Source: Phyllobacterium sp. YR531
GTDB taxonomy: Bacteria; Pseudomonadota; Alphaproteobacteria; Rhizobiales; Rhizobiaceae
NCBI RefSeq assembly: GCF_000282595.1
Contig: NZ_AKIZ01000018.1
Coordinates: forward strand, 62,001-126,000
Length of the DNA: 64,000 nt
Direction: 5' to 3'
Shown: one piece after another, positions 34,398 through 42,090 of the stretch
Position numbering within the stretch: position 1 is the first letter of the stretch
How the letters are laid out: each line of letters begins with the position of its first letter
Translations under genes and position numbers: made by a program
Notes under the pieces: model-generated
Database searches by the model: none
The model's input: only the letters and a program-made list of their open reading frames with translations
Told to the model about the DNA's origin: nothing

Positions 34398-34943
34398 TCA
34401 GCGGGTCGGCGCGCGCCAGACGTAGCGGCCGTCGCCGTGCTCATCGGTCCAGAGCGGCGTCGCCCGGCCAATCACGTCGCTGGTCGGCAGCGGCCCGAAA
34501 TAGCGCCCGTCGAGGCTGTCGCGGACCAACCAATTCATCAGGAAAAGCTCGCCCGCGGCGATGCGGCGGCAGCCCTGCCAGACGGGCAGCGATCGGCCGA
34601 GGTGATCGCGGTCGAGCGCATCGCCCATCGGCACGCCGTCGACGGTGATGGCGTGATCGCAGCGGCAGACCTGTTGGCCGGCAATGCCCGCGACCCGCTT
34701 CATCAGGGGCACGCCGCGGCCGATATAGCCGCGCTCGACCATGAAGGCGGCGAGCGGTTCGGGCGCGCGAACGGCGACGAGATCGGTGATCTCGAACCGG
34801 TCGGCCGGCGCGATGCTGTAGAGCCCGATCGGCGTGCTCGCCGACGCGTTCCAGATCAGCTTCTTCGGGAAATCGACGAAGGCGGCGGCCGCCATACCCA
34901 TGGTCAGGAGGTAGGTGACCATGACGTAGCCGAAGCGGCTCAT
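34398..34943 (-). CDS. traF: TraF-like S26 signal peptidase
   Basis: A 181-residue inner-membrane peptidase. It has a hydrophobic N-terminus (VMVTYLLTMGMAAAAFV), the active serine in NASASTPIGLYSI and the catalytic lysine in PLMKRVAGIAGQ, and it ends with the LPTSDVIGRATPLWT box. TraF of RP4 processes and cyclises the TrbC pilin, so this is probably the maturation enzyme for the TrbC here. The start at 34943 overlaps the DUF2840 stop (ATGA). Confidence 0.92.
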   Translation of the reverse strand: MSRFGYVMVTYLLTMGMAAAAFVDFPKKLIWNASASTPIGLYSIAPADRFEITDLVAVRAPEPLAAFMVERGYIGRGVPLMKRVAGIAGQQVCRCDHAITVDGVPMGDALDRDHLGRSLPVWQGCRRIAAGELFLMNWLVRDSLDGRYFGPLPTSDVIGRATPLWTDEHGDGRYVWRAPTR

Positions 34944-35461
34944 GATCCGGCCCTCCGACGCAGCAGGAAGGCCTTGTGGTGCTGGGCCGTGTAGGATCGC
35001 GGCTGTTCGCCGGCGCTCATCCTGTTGTGGACGTGCCGCCAATGATCAGGCGAGACGTCGCCAGGATCGATGCCGATCGCCTCGATCGCATCGATCATCT
35101 GCAGCACGCGCTCGACCTTCGGCCAGCCTTCGACCTTCAGCAGGATGTCGCCGCCCGGGCGCACGAAGGGCACGGTCTGCTGCGGCTCGCCGGCGCGAAC
35201 CGTGTGTAGCACGTCGAGATGCGAGGCGATGGTGCCGTAGTCGTTGGCGGCCCAGCGCACGAAGCCGAAAACGCTGTCCGGCGCAAAGCGCAGCACGCGC
35301 CGACGGCGGTCGAGGACCTGTTCGCCGACCTCGCGGCCGAACCTGATCCAGTTCTCAACGCGCTTCTCGATCCAGGTGAGCTCGACTTCGGTCAGGTCGT
35401 GAGGCGGCGGCGCGGCCGGTGTCGGCACGCCGCGCGCATGGATGGCGGCGGCGCCGGTCAT
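34940..35461 (-). CDS. DUF2840 protein
   Basis: A 173-residue protein matching DUF2840: LTEVELTWIEKRVENWIRFG, RRRVLRFAPDSVFGFVRWAA and the central GDILLKVEGWPKVERVLQMI block. Function is unknown; the family is specific to alphaproteobacterial conjugative elements and is always near traF. It overlaps neighbours on both sides (ATGA with traF, and with the ribbon-helix-helix gene), so it is translated with them. No catalytic motif is visible. Confidence 0.88.
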   Translation of the reverse strand: MTGAAAIHARGVPTPAAPPPHDLTEVELTWIEKRVENWIRFGREVGEQVLDRRRRVLRFAPDSVFGFVRWAANDYGTIASHLDVLHTVRAGEPQQTVPFVRPGGDILLKVEGWPKVERVLQMIDAIEAIGIDPGDVSPDHWRHVHNRMSAGEQPRSYTAQHHKAFLLRRRAGS

Positions 35462-35712
35462 GTCGCGTCTCCGTTAGTCTGAGGGAATTCGCGCGCGAGC
35501 AGCTGGCGCAGCATCTCGGCGACGGTAATGCCGCGCTGGAAGGCGGCGATCTTGATCCGGGCGCGCTGGTCCGGCGTAACGTCGATCGTCAGCCGTGCGG
35601 TGTAGATGGCGGCGTCGGGCGCACGGGGCACAGGCGTGTCGGCAGCCCTGATCCAGGTCTCCGCATCGCCCGGCCGGGTGGCGAAACCGCGCTTCGGAGG
35701 CGTCGCGGTCAT
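35458..35712 (-). CDS. Ribbon-helix-helix protein next to parA
   Basis: An 84-residue protein whose second half, YTARLTIDVTPDQRARIKIA then AFQRGITVAEMLRQLL, forms a strand-helix-helix typical of RHH DNA-binding proteins. Both ends overlap neighbours (ATGA with parA upstream and with DUF2840 downstream). It could serve as the centromere-binding partner of ParA or as autorepressor of the operon, although a large ParB is also encoded at 49373. Confidence 0.82.
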   Translation of the reverse strand: MTATPPKRGFATRPGDAETWIRAADTPVPRAPDAAIYTARLTIDVTPDQRARIKIAAFQRGITVAEMLRQLLAREFPQTNGDAT

Positions 35713-36347
35713 GGCGCGATCCTCCCGATCTCGGTGACCAGCGCGGCGATCTCGCGCGCGGCGGCGCTGTCGTGATCGAGTTCGCCGACAAGCCGGCCGG
35801 TCTGCGCGGTGTCGGCGAAGGCGACGCGCTGACCGATCCTCGCCGCGAGCAGCGGCGGGTCATGGTCGGCGAGCGTTTCGGCGGTGTCGCGGGCGATGAC
35901 GGTGCGCGCGGCGCAGCGATTGAGGACGAAGCGCGCCGCGAGCTGCGGGCGGTAGATGCGGGCCTCGGCGAGCAGCGACAGCATCTCGGCTGAGGCCCAA
36001 CCGTCGAAGGGCGACGGCTGCACCGGGATCAGCACCAGGTCGGCGGCAAGCAGCGCCGAGCGCATCAGCCCGGCGACGCGTGGCGGCCCGTCGATGATGA
36101 CGTGGTCGACATCGCGGGCGATCTCTGGGGCCTCGCGATGCAGGGTGTCGCGCGCCAGGCCGACGACGCCGAAGAGCCGAGGCAGGCTTTCCCGCGCCCT
36201 CTGCTGCGACCAGTCGAGCGCCGAGCCTTGCGGGTCCGCGTCGATGACGGTGACTCGCTGACCACGCTTCGCCCATTCGCCGGCAAGATGGAGCGCGATC
36301 GTCGTCTTGCCTACGCCGCCCTTCTGGTTGAGCAGCGCGATGATCAT
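35709..36347 (-). CDS. parA: ParA-family partition ATPase
   Basis: A 212-residue deviant-Walker ATPase: KGGVGKTTIALHLAGEWA (residues 8-25), the VIDADPQGSALDW motif and HVIIDGPPRV Walker B. It is a short ParA lacking an N-terminal HTH, so it would not regulate its own promoter directly; the RHH protein next to it may do that. It is the first gene after the iteron-like repeats and RepA, and it probably segregates the replicating element. Confidence 0.94.
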   Translation of the reverse strand: MIIALLNQKGGVGKTTIALHLAGEWAKRGQRVTVIDADPQGSALDWSQQRARESLPRLFGVVGLARDTLHREAPEIARDVDHVIIDGPPRVAGLMRSALLAADLVLIPVQPSPFDGWASAEMLSLLAEARIYRPQLAARFVLNRCAARTVIARDTAETLADHDPPLLAARIGQRVAFADTAQTGRLVGELDHDSAAAREIAALVTEIGRIAP

Positions 36348-36485
36348 GACGGCCTCCCGGCGATCGGGGACTCGTCCACACGCCGCGAAAATGCGGTTTG
36401 CGTTAGAAAGATTCCGAAGGAATCTAGGTTAGAGAAGTTACGGGGCTCGCAAGTCGCTGATTCAGCGAGCGGATTCGACGATTCC

Positions 36486-36550
36486 GGTCCCCGATAGCAC
36501 GAGGATCGGGTCCTCGATGGCACGATGGGTCCGGTCCCTGATAGCACGAG
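36486..36550 (+). repeat. Three iteron-like direct repeats between repA and parA
   Basis: Three 18-bp repeats, GGTCCCCGATAGCACGAG (36486-36503), GGTCCTCGATGGCACGAT (36509-36526) and GGTCCCTGATAGCACGAG (36533-36550), are spaced 23 and 24 bp apart, about two helical turns. They lie immediately beyond the repA stop codon. This is the classical arrangement of initiator-binding iterons at a replication origin; a partition-site role is the alternative. Confidence 0.65.
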
Positions 36551-36555
36551 ACGAT

Positions 36556-37440
36556 TCACAGCTTATCCCCAGGGCGCTTGGTCGAGCGGCGGCGCTGGCG
36601 GGGGATGCCGAGCGCGTTCGGATCGATCGGTTTGAAGGAGAGGATTTCGGGGCCGCCGAGGCACTGCTCGATGGTCAGGCGATAGCCCGGCAGCGGTTGG
36701 CGGCGGACGATGTCGCGCAGGTCGTAGGCGAAGTGCTTGAGCGGCGAGAGCGAGCCGGACTTGGCGTGGAGATGCGGGAAATCGAAGCTCCAGCCGAACT
36801 CCTGCTTGCCGCCATGCTTGCGCACCAGGCGATAGAGCCAGCGCTCCAGGCCGCCCGTCAGGCCGAAATAGTCGCGGTCGATGGTCAGCACGAGCGCGTC
36901 GTCGAGAACGGCGGCGTAGAACCAGTCCGGCACGATCAGTTCGAGGCCCAGCGGCCGGCCGCGCGCATCGGCGCGCTCCTTCCACTCGTTGATCCAGGAG
37001 AAGCGGTGCATCCGCCGTTCGGTCGGCTGGCGGATCGACGTCGCCACCGTCGTCGACTGGAGACGGTCGAGCGCGGCCTTCAAACGGTCGTAGTCGCGCA
37101 AGGACACGCCACGGCCGATGAACTGCAGAATTTCGTAGGGCGTGGTCGCCATCAGACGCGATGGCCGCAGGCCGGCGTCTCGCGCCTCGACGATCTGGGA
37201 GGCCGCCCAGATCAGGACGTCGGCGTCCCAGATGGTGGCCATGCCGTGTTCGGGAACGGCCTCCACACGGATAACGACGGAGCCGGCCTTGAAGTTGATC
37301 GGCGCCAGTCGCTTCGACTTGCCGAGCGCGAAGAACGGGTACGCCATCAGGTCCTGCGCGTCGCGCGGCGCGAGATCGCCGGGCAGCGCCCGGAAGAGAT
37401 CGAGCTGCTCGCGTTCGCTGCTGTGATGGCGCGCCGACAT
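36556..37440 (-). CDS. RepA-type replication initiator (RPA family)
   Basis: A 294-residue protein of the RPA/RepA initiator family: MAYPFFALGKSKR, the IRVEAVPEHGMATIWDADVL block, PYEILQFIGRGVSLRDYDRL, and a winged-helix second half with YRLVRKHGGKQEFGWSF. It should bind the repeats just after its 3' end and start replication, whether of a plasmid or of the excised circle of an ICE. It is preceded by an AlpA-like HTH gene (11 bp) and read on the same strand as parA. Confidence 0.9.
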   Translation of the reverse strand: MSARHHSSEREQLDLFRALPGDLAPRDAQDLMAYPFFALGKSKRLAPINFKAGSVVIRVEAVPEHGMATIWDADVLIWAASQIVEARDAGLRPSRLMATTPYEILQFIGRGVSLRDYDRLKAALDRLQSTTVATSIRQPTERRMHRFSWINEWKERADARGRPLGLELIVPDWFYAAVLDDALVLTIDRDYFGLTGGLERWLYRLVRKHGGKQEFGWSFDFPHLHAKSGSLSPLKHFAYDLRDIVRRQPLPGYRLTIEQCLGGPEILSFKPIDPNALGIPRQRRRSTKRPGDKL

Positions 37441-37451
37441 CCGCTGGTCGC

Positions 37452-37733
37452 TCAGCGCTGCGGCGCGGAGTTGCCTGCCGCGCCGTTCGTTTCGTGACGC
37501 TTCGCCGGCAGGACGGTGTCGGTGTCGGCGGTCGAGTTCTTGGTGCCGCGATTGGCCCAGGCCTGCAGGTCGGCGATCGCATAGACGACGCGCCCGCCGA
37601 GCTTCTTGAAGGCTGGTCCGGTGCCGTAGGTGCGATGCTTCTCCAGCGTGCGACCCGACAGGCCGAGGAACCGCGCCGCCTCGGGCGTGCGCAAGAAGCG
37701 CGGGGGAACGTGGACAGTCGCACTTTCAGCCAT
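37452..37733 (-). CDS. Helix-turn-helix protein, AlpA/excisionase-like
   Basis: A 93-residue protein: FLRTPEAARFLGLSGRTLEK, then HRTYGTGPAFKKLGGRVVYA and IADLQAW is a full AlpA/MerR-like winged HTH (residues 13-60). The tail is polar. The start at 37733 is chosen because the longer frame has no domain support. It is directly upstream of repA (11 bp) and probably regulates it. A similar small HTH gene occurs at 4629. Confidence 0.88.
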   Translation of the reverse strand: MAESATVHVPPRFLRTPEAARFLGLSGRTLEKHRTYGTGPAFKKLGGRVVYAIADLQAWANRGTKNSTADTDTVLPAKRHETNGAAGNSAPQR

Positions 37734-37869
37734 GATCGAAGCTCCGTGTGGTGCTGGGGGGCTGCCGGATGTCGGCGGCGGTTCCAGCGCACGGTCGCTC
37801 GCTCGGGCGCGATCCACGATGTCGAAGATTTGCGGGAATAATCGACACCCCTTGCGGGCGCCGGTGCGG

Positions 37870-38626
37870 CTAGGGTTTGCGCGCGCGTTTCAGAAGATCG
37901 CGGTAGCCGCCGTGGATGAGCTTCATGCCGTCACGGACGAGACGGATGGTCGTCTCGCGGAGCGCGTCGCCCGCCCAGGAGGCCGCCTCGATGTGGTGAC
38001 TTGGAAAGAGCACGGTCGCGATGGCGCGATAGCTTTCCTGTTCGAGTCGGGCATCGACGGCGCGCAGCATCTGGCGCAGGCGCTGCCGCCGCTGCGGCGT
38101 TACGCGCGGGTCCGGCGGCGCCGGCGGCGCGCGCAGGCCGCGCCAATAGCGGGCGAGCGCGTCGAGCCGATCGGGTGTGGACTCGTCGAGCAAGACGATC
38201 GCCACGGCAGGCGGCTGCGCGCCGTTCACGCCGAGACTGCGCGCGCGCATCACCTCCTCGCCGACGCGGATGCGCGTATCGGCGACGTCCTGGGATGTGG
38301 GCAGCGGTTCCCCCTCAGCAGCAGGTGCAGGTGCAACCCAAGTCGGGAGCCCCTGCAGGATCAGCATCCAGGGATCGGCTGTCGGCGACCATGCTGGGTT
38401 CGCGCCTGGCGCCGGAAGTTCGGGGTCGGCCGCGAAAGGATAACCCCCATTTGGTCGAGAGAGCTGCAGCGGCCTGATCTTCTCCAAGACCTCTTTGCTT
38501 CAGCCGATTGTAGTCTTGTTGATACTCGGGATTACGCCTCAGAAATTCCCAGGCCAGGTCCGGAGCGTCCAATTCATTTACATAGTCATAGGCGGTTGAG
38601 ATCCGCCATGTGCCTTGCTCCGGCAT
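37870..38626 (-). pseudogene. DUF6499-DUF2285 regulator gene split by a frameshift
   Basis: The start at 38626 (GGGAGG ribosome site) opens a frame with an N-terminal regulator-like domain (TAYDYVNELDAPDLAWEFLR, then RNPEYQQDY). The DUF2285 domain (QRRQRLRQMLRAVDARLEQE; HGGYRDLLKR) is in a different frame, 37870-38487. Removing one T from the T-run at 38435-38437 joins them as TKWGLSF-AADPELP. This fits the usual single protein of about 250 residues. Either it is a real inactivating insertion or a sequencing error. The downstream half also has its own ATG at 38487. Related proteins act as transcriptional regulators of transfer in this element family. Confidence 0.7.
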
Positions 38627-38755
38627 CCTTGGCCTCCCATTGCGTCGCTCAACGCGAGAACTGCAAGCCCCAACGATTCTCGGTTGAGTGGCAATTTGGG
38701 AAGCCCGAAGGCGTGTGCGGGTGATGCAAAGTCCGCATCACTGGGATGAAAAAGG

Positions 38756-39022
38756 TTAATGAAAACTGGCTCGTATAAGGTCGCGGAAACCATTGTTGGT
38801 CATCCAATGCGCCCTCGCCAGATGGTTTTGGTATACAGCTTCGGCGCGCGACTGATCGGTCTTCGGATCGATGCCGAAGATGATCTTGGCCACTTCTTCC
38901 CAAGGCGCGCCTTCGCTTTCCGCATCAAGCAGGCGCAAGTAGGTGGCCAGATGCGCGCGGTCATAGTCAGTGAGCCGCGTATCCGTCGGCGGTTGGTCGA
39001 GAAAGTCGGATTTTCCGCTCAT
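38756..39022 (-). CDS. DUF2285-like small regulatory protein
   Basis: An 88-residue protein with YDRAHLATYLRLLDAESEGA, then PWEEVAKIIFGIDP and a QNHLARAHWMTNNGFRDLI ending, a compact helical DNA-binding domain related to DUF2285. The start ATG at 39022 follows a GGTGGGGA ribosome site; GTG five codons earlier is possible. It lies upstream of the frameshifted DUF6499-DUF2285 gene on the same strand, so the two may be one transcription unit with overlapping roles. Confidence 0.75.
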   Translation of the reverse strand: MSGKSDFLDQPPTDTRLTDYDRAHLATYLRLLDAESEGAPWEEVAKIIFGIDPKTDQSRAEAVYQNHLARAHWMTNNGFRDLIRASFH

Positions 39023-39115
39023 AGTTAACGTCCCCACCGCGTCATATCCGAAACGGATGGAGTTTGCACGACGGTGATAGCGTAGAAACGGCGGCGCAAT
39101 GCGGCATTGTTGAGT

Positions 39116-39373
39116 TCAGGCGCGCCGAGCTGGCCGCAGGCGGTCTTGCCGAACAATCATCACTCCTTCGCCCTGATCGGAGTTGAGGAAGACGATACCG
39201 TTCTCCTCAAGCGCTCGGCGGACCTGGTCGCGCGTCGACTCATGCACGGGGAGCCCGTTCTCGGACTCCACGCGCTTCAGAGCGGTCAACGATACCAGGG
39301 CCTTGTCAGCGAGCGTCTCCTGATTCCAACCAAGTAACGCGCGGGCGGCCCGTGACTGTCGGGCGGTGATCAT
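39116..39373 (-). CDS. Small XRE-family regulator
   Basis: An 85-residue protein that is almost entirely one HTH domain: MITARQSRAARALLGWNQET, then LADKALVSLTALKRVESENG and a short basic tail. It is preceded, 43 bp upstream of the ATG, by a 17-bp perfect palindrome at 39416-39432, which is its probable binding site. It is first in a possible minus-strand unit with the DUF2285-like gene. Small XRE proteins of this kind are common near the control centre of conjugative elements. Confidence 0.87.
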   Translation of the reverse strand: MITARQSRAARALLGWNQETLADKALVSLTALKRVESENGLPVHESTRDQVRRALEENGIVFLNSDQGEGVMIVRQDRLRPARRA

Positions 39374-39415
39374 GCATGACCACCTCCTACAGTTCGGACT
39401 CCGCACGCCACGAAA

Positions 39416-39432
39416 ACGACTATAATAGTCGT
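39416..39432. promoter_or_regulatory. 17-bp palindromic operator
   Basis: ACGACTAT-A-ATAGTCGT is a perfect inverted repeat with one central base. It contains a -10-like TATAAT on the plus strand (39421-39426). Its place just upstream of the small XRE gene makes autoregulation likely. Confidence 0.6.
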
Positions 39433-39524
39433 CCTTGACTGGTTTGGCGAGCCGAAAGCTGCTCTTCGACCCGATGCCCGCAGCTTCACCGGGCGAACTC
39501 ATTCGGTCGCCCTGGGCGCCGAAG

Positions 39525-39546
39525 GCCCCGGCCTTCCGGCCGGGGC
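39525..39546 (-). terminator. Hairpin after DUF736 copy 2
   Basis: GCCCCGGCC / GGCCGGGGC, 9-bp perfect stem with a 4-nt loop, 14 bases beyond the DUF736 stop. It lacks a T-run on the minus strand, so it is perhaps a weak terminator or a message-end stabiliser. Confidence 0.5.
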
Positions 39547-39559
39547 ATTGCGCGGGGCC

Positions 39560-39886
39560 TCAGTCGCCGCGCCGCCCGTTGGGGCGGGACCAGATCAGCG
39601 AGAAGGTGTCTTCGCCTTCGTCGTCGAAGAGGTTGGCGTAGATCGGGGCGTTGAAGCTCGGATCGTCTAGCTTGAGGCCCAGATAGTCGCGGCCTTCGTT
39701 GGAGCGCTTGGACCAGGCGGCGCCGATTTCGGCGCGGCCGACCAGGACCCGGTGGCTGGGAGCGTTCTCGCCGGTGGCGCGCTGGTCGGGGACGATGCGC
39801 ACATTCTTGGCCTGGACGCTGAGGGTGACGATGTCGCCGGTGAACTCGTTCGAGCCGGTCTTCTTGAAGGTGCCGATGGTCGCCAT
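39560..39886 (-). CDS. DUF736 protein (copy 2)
   Basis: A 108-residue DUF736 protein: MATIGTFKKTGSNEFTGDIV, then SHRVLVGRAEIGAAWSKRSN and a PIYANLFDDEGEDTFSLIWS ending. It shares the family blocks with the copy at 34026 but the two are clearly diverged. The start at 39886 follows a good context; a longer frame has no support. It stands alone between the XRE regulator and a long gene-poor gap. Two different DUF736 genes on one element are common. Confidence 0.9.
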   Translation of the reverse strand: MATIGTFKKTGSNEFTGDIVTLSVQAKNVRIVPDQRATGENAPSHRVLVGRAEIGAAWSKRSNEGRDYLGLKLDDPSFNAPIYANLFDDEGEDTFSLIWSRPNGRRGD

Positions 39887-40450
39887 TGTAAGTCTCCGTT
39901 TTCCGTTCCCGAGCCCGCACCATTGCGGCCTCGATGGCGATCGCTTGGCCGGAGGCGATCGACGGCGCACCCCGAAGGGGCCTGACAGCCAAGGAGGGGC
40001 TTTCTTGTCTCGCGAGGAATGGCGGCGCAGCCGGCAGGGGAAGAAAGTTTGACGCGGCTGTTGCGTCATAGGCGATCGAGGCGCAGCCGGCCTTCGGCCA
40101 GATCAGGCCATTGAAGAGGCCGTTTGGAGCGGTCGAGGCACGGTCAGATAACGGAGAAGATGGCGGCCGTCCTACATCGGCAAACCGGCGTCACGACATG
40201 CTCACCGGCTTCGTCTCCTCCCGCCAGGCTGACGCTGCTGCATCCTGGCCTTCCGCCGCCACCACGGAGATCCCCGCGCCGGATGTCCGGTGCCCCGCCG
40301 AGACATGGGTCTGCCCCTGCAGCGCTCCAGCGAGGACCGCTTTTCCGGGCCAGCGTGGATCCGCACCGCACGCGCCCATCGCTCCGACATGAGACGATGG
40401 GACGACCACGACCACGGCTGCCCTGATCCTCCTGACGGCGTTGACGAAGA
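39887..40450. other. Gene-poor stretch, no supported gene
   Basis: About 560 bp with several arginine/proline-rich frames on both strands but none with family character or a convincing ribosome site. I see no RNA gene here. It may hold promoters for the DUF736 gene on its left. Confidence 0.5.
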
Positions 40451-40894
40451 TCAGGCGCGCGAAAGGTCCCGGCCGGACGGGGCCGGAGCCGCCGCCATTC
40501 CCGCGACCCGCACGAAGGCGGTGATGCCGACCGCGACCGCGCCGATGACGGAGAACATGATCTGCCACGCGTCGGACGGCATGAGGTGCTTCACGATGCC
40601 ATGGGTGGTATGGAAGCCGGCGATCGCCGCCGGCGCGACGAAGGCCGCGGCCACGATCAGCTTCAGCCACATGGGCCGGACGAAGGTAATGAGCAGATGC
40701 CCGGCGGCGAGCGTGATCGCCGCCGCGACGGCGCCGACGAGGATGGCGCCAGGAATGCCGGCGCCCGTGCCGTGCGCCCAAGCGCCCGCCGTCACGCCGA
40801 TGAACGCCGGCAGCGCGAAGACGGCCAGCGTGAACAGCAGCCAGCAAAGCAGGCCTATCGCCGCGAGGGATGCAAGTATTGCGAGGATGATCAT
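40451..40894 (-). CDS. Small integral membrane protein, function unknown
   Basis: A 147-residue hydrophobic protein with about four membrane segments: MIILAILASLAAIGLLCWLL; PAFIGVTAGAW; GAVAAAITLAAGHLLITFV; and IAGFHTTHGIVKHLMPSDAW with a following SVIGAVAVGITAFV stretch. I do not recognise a named family. It stands alone, read on the minus strand, with no visible operon partner. Proteins like this on conjugative elements may act in surface exclusion, but that is speculation. Confidence 0.7.
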   Translation of the reverse strand: MIILAILASLAAIGLLCWLLFTLAVFALPAFIGVTAGAWAHGTGAGIPGAILVGAVAAAITLAAGHLLITFVRPMWLKLIVAAAFVAPAAIAGFHTTHGIVKHLMPSDAWQIMFSVIGAVAVGITAFVRVAGMAAAPAPSGRDLSRA

Positions 40895-40986
40895 GGTGGT
40901 GGCCTCCGTGTGGACAAGGTCTGACGGTCGCGCCTTCCACCACCACCACGGCGCGGCTGAAGTATAGCGCAGGAGCGCGCGTGCCG

Positions 40987-41016
40987 GGAGCGGAAATCGG
41001 CGGCGATTTCCGCTCC
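40987..41016 (-). terminator. Strong 12-bp hairpin after the 41036 small gene
   Basis: GGAGCGGAAATC / GATTTCCGCTCC, perfect 12-bp stem with a 6-nt loop. A second hairpin GACCGGG / CCCGGTC (41020-41037) overlaps the stop codon of the gene before it. Neither has a clear T-run, but the tandem arrangement fits a transcript end. Confidence 0.5.
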
Positions 41017-41035
41017 TGCGACCGGGTCGCCCCGG

Positions 41036-41203
41036 TCAGGGGGCGAAAGGGTCGATCTCATGGACGATGGCGGCGGTGTCGCCGTCGTATTCGCTGGCGG
41101 GCGTGACCGACAGCGTGCCGTCGCCGGCCTGGAAGATGATGATGGCGGCCATCAGCGTGGTGGCGAGGCTGAAGGCGAAGGCGTGAGCGTCGTTGAGGGA
41201 CAT
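41036..41203 (-). CDS. Small conserved protein of unknown function
   Basis: A 55-residue protein starting MSLNDAHAFAFSLATTLMAA, then IIIFQAGDGTLSV, with an acidic C-terminal half. The start at 41203 has a GAGGGA ribosome site 6 nt upstream; the longer frame does not look coding. One short hydrophobic segment could be a membrane anchor. I recognise no family. Confidence 0.5.
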   Translation of the reverse strand: MSLNDAHAFAFSLATTLMAAIIIFQAGDGTLSVTPASEYDGDTAAIVHEIDPFAP

Positions 41204-41427
41204 CGATCCGGCTCCTGTTCGAGCGGAGGACCATCCCCCGCTGACAGGCGCCCGAAGTGTCGGACTGAGCGCTGCAATCACCGCGTAGGCGTAGCCGCAG
41301 CGGCGGCATGCTCGCATAGCCGACCCTTTATGGGTTGATGGCGTCAGGCGATCAGTCTGACCAAGGATCAGCGCAAATGAAGCGGGGACGGCTTTTCGCG
41401 TCAGAGCCGGTCAATGCCGCGAGACAC

Positions 41428-42006
41428 TCAGTCCAGTTCGATCGTCTTGCCTTGTTCCTTCTCAAGCCGGTTCAGGTACTTGTTCAGGCTGATCGTGACG
41501 AAATGCTCCGTGTGAGCGACGGCTTCCAGAAAATCGTCGATCTCATTGACCGGCACAGCCATCGTCCAGAGATGTCGGATGATGAGCCGTCCGGGTTCGT
41601 CCTTGACTGCGAGCGTGAGGCGGACGATGTCCGATGCGTCCGTGTGTGCGGCAATCGAATTGCGAAGCGCGATCAGGCGTTCATGGACCTGCTTTCCGTC
41701 ATCTGACCCCTCATAGACCTTTTTGGCGTCGAGCATCGGAATGCCGGGGCCAGAGGACGCATAGCACCGGCAATAGGCCATGATCCCGGCGACGAAGAAC
41801 GCCTGTTGGCGGAGCGAGTTTTCCATTTCGCCGAGTTCGACCGGGTGGTCACGCACCCACTCGAAGTTGGTTCGTGCGTTGACGAGGTGCATCAGCATGT
41901 GCGTCCACGCCGAAAGACGCTCAAATCCGGGGGGATCGAGCGTGAAGCCCTCGGCGAGGATGGGCGCCATATGTGTTTTGTAGTCGTCGTCCGTGATTGT
42001 GCTCAT
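41428..42006 (-). CDS. HEPN-like protein, function unknown
   Basis: A 192-residue helical protein. RNSIAAH at residues 115-121 fits the Rx4-6H motif of HEPN RNases, and its setting (LIALRNSIAAHTD) resembles AbiU2-type HEPN proteins. The rest (ERLSAWTHMLMHLVNARTNF; CRCYASSG) is also HEPN-like in character. HEPN proteins are often toxins or defence RNases. No antitoxin-like gene adjoins it (the left neighbour is the small 41036 gene, the right is DUF2493), so it may act alone or not be a toxin at all. Confidence 0.6.
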   Translation of the reverse strand: MSTITDDDYKTHMAPILAEGFTLDPPGFERLSAWTHMLMHLVNARTNFEWVRDHPVELGEMENSLRQQAFFVAGIMAYCRCYASSGPGIPMLDAKKVYEGSDDGKQVHERLIALRNSIAAHTDASDIVRLTLAVKDEPGRLIIRHLWTMAVPVNEIDDFLEAVAHTEHFVTISLNKYLNRLEKEQGKTIELD

Positions 42007-42090
42007 CGAAGCCCCGCCTTCCGTTCCCTAGGTAAGTAGAAACGCCGTCGGCCGCGTTCCAGTATTGCGCCCGCCTGGTAGGGGCGGCGC

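Noticed and set aside
39887-40450. Several frames of 60-100 codons on both strands
   Set aside because: Arginine/proline-rich, overlapping each other, with no ribosome sites or family features.
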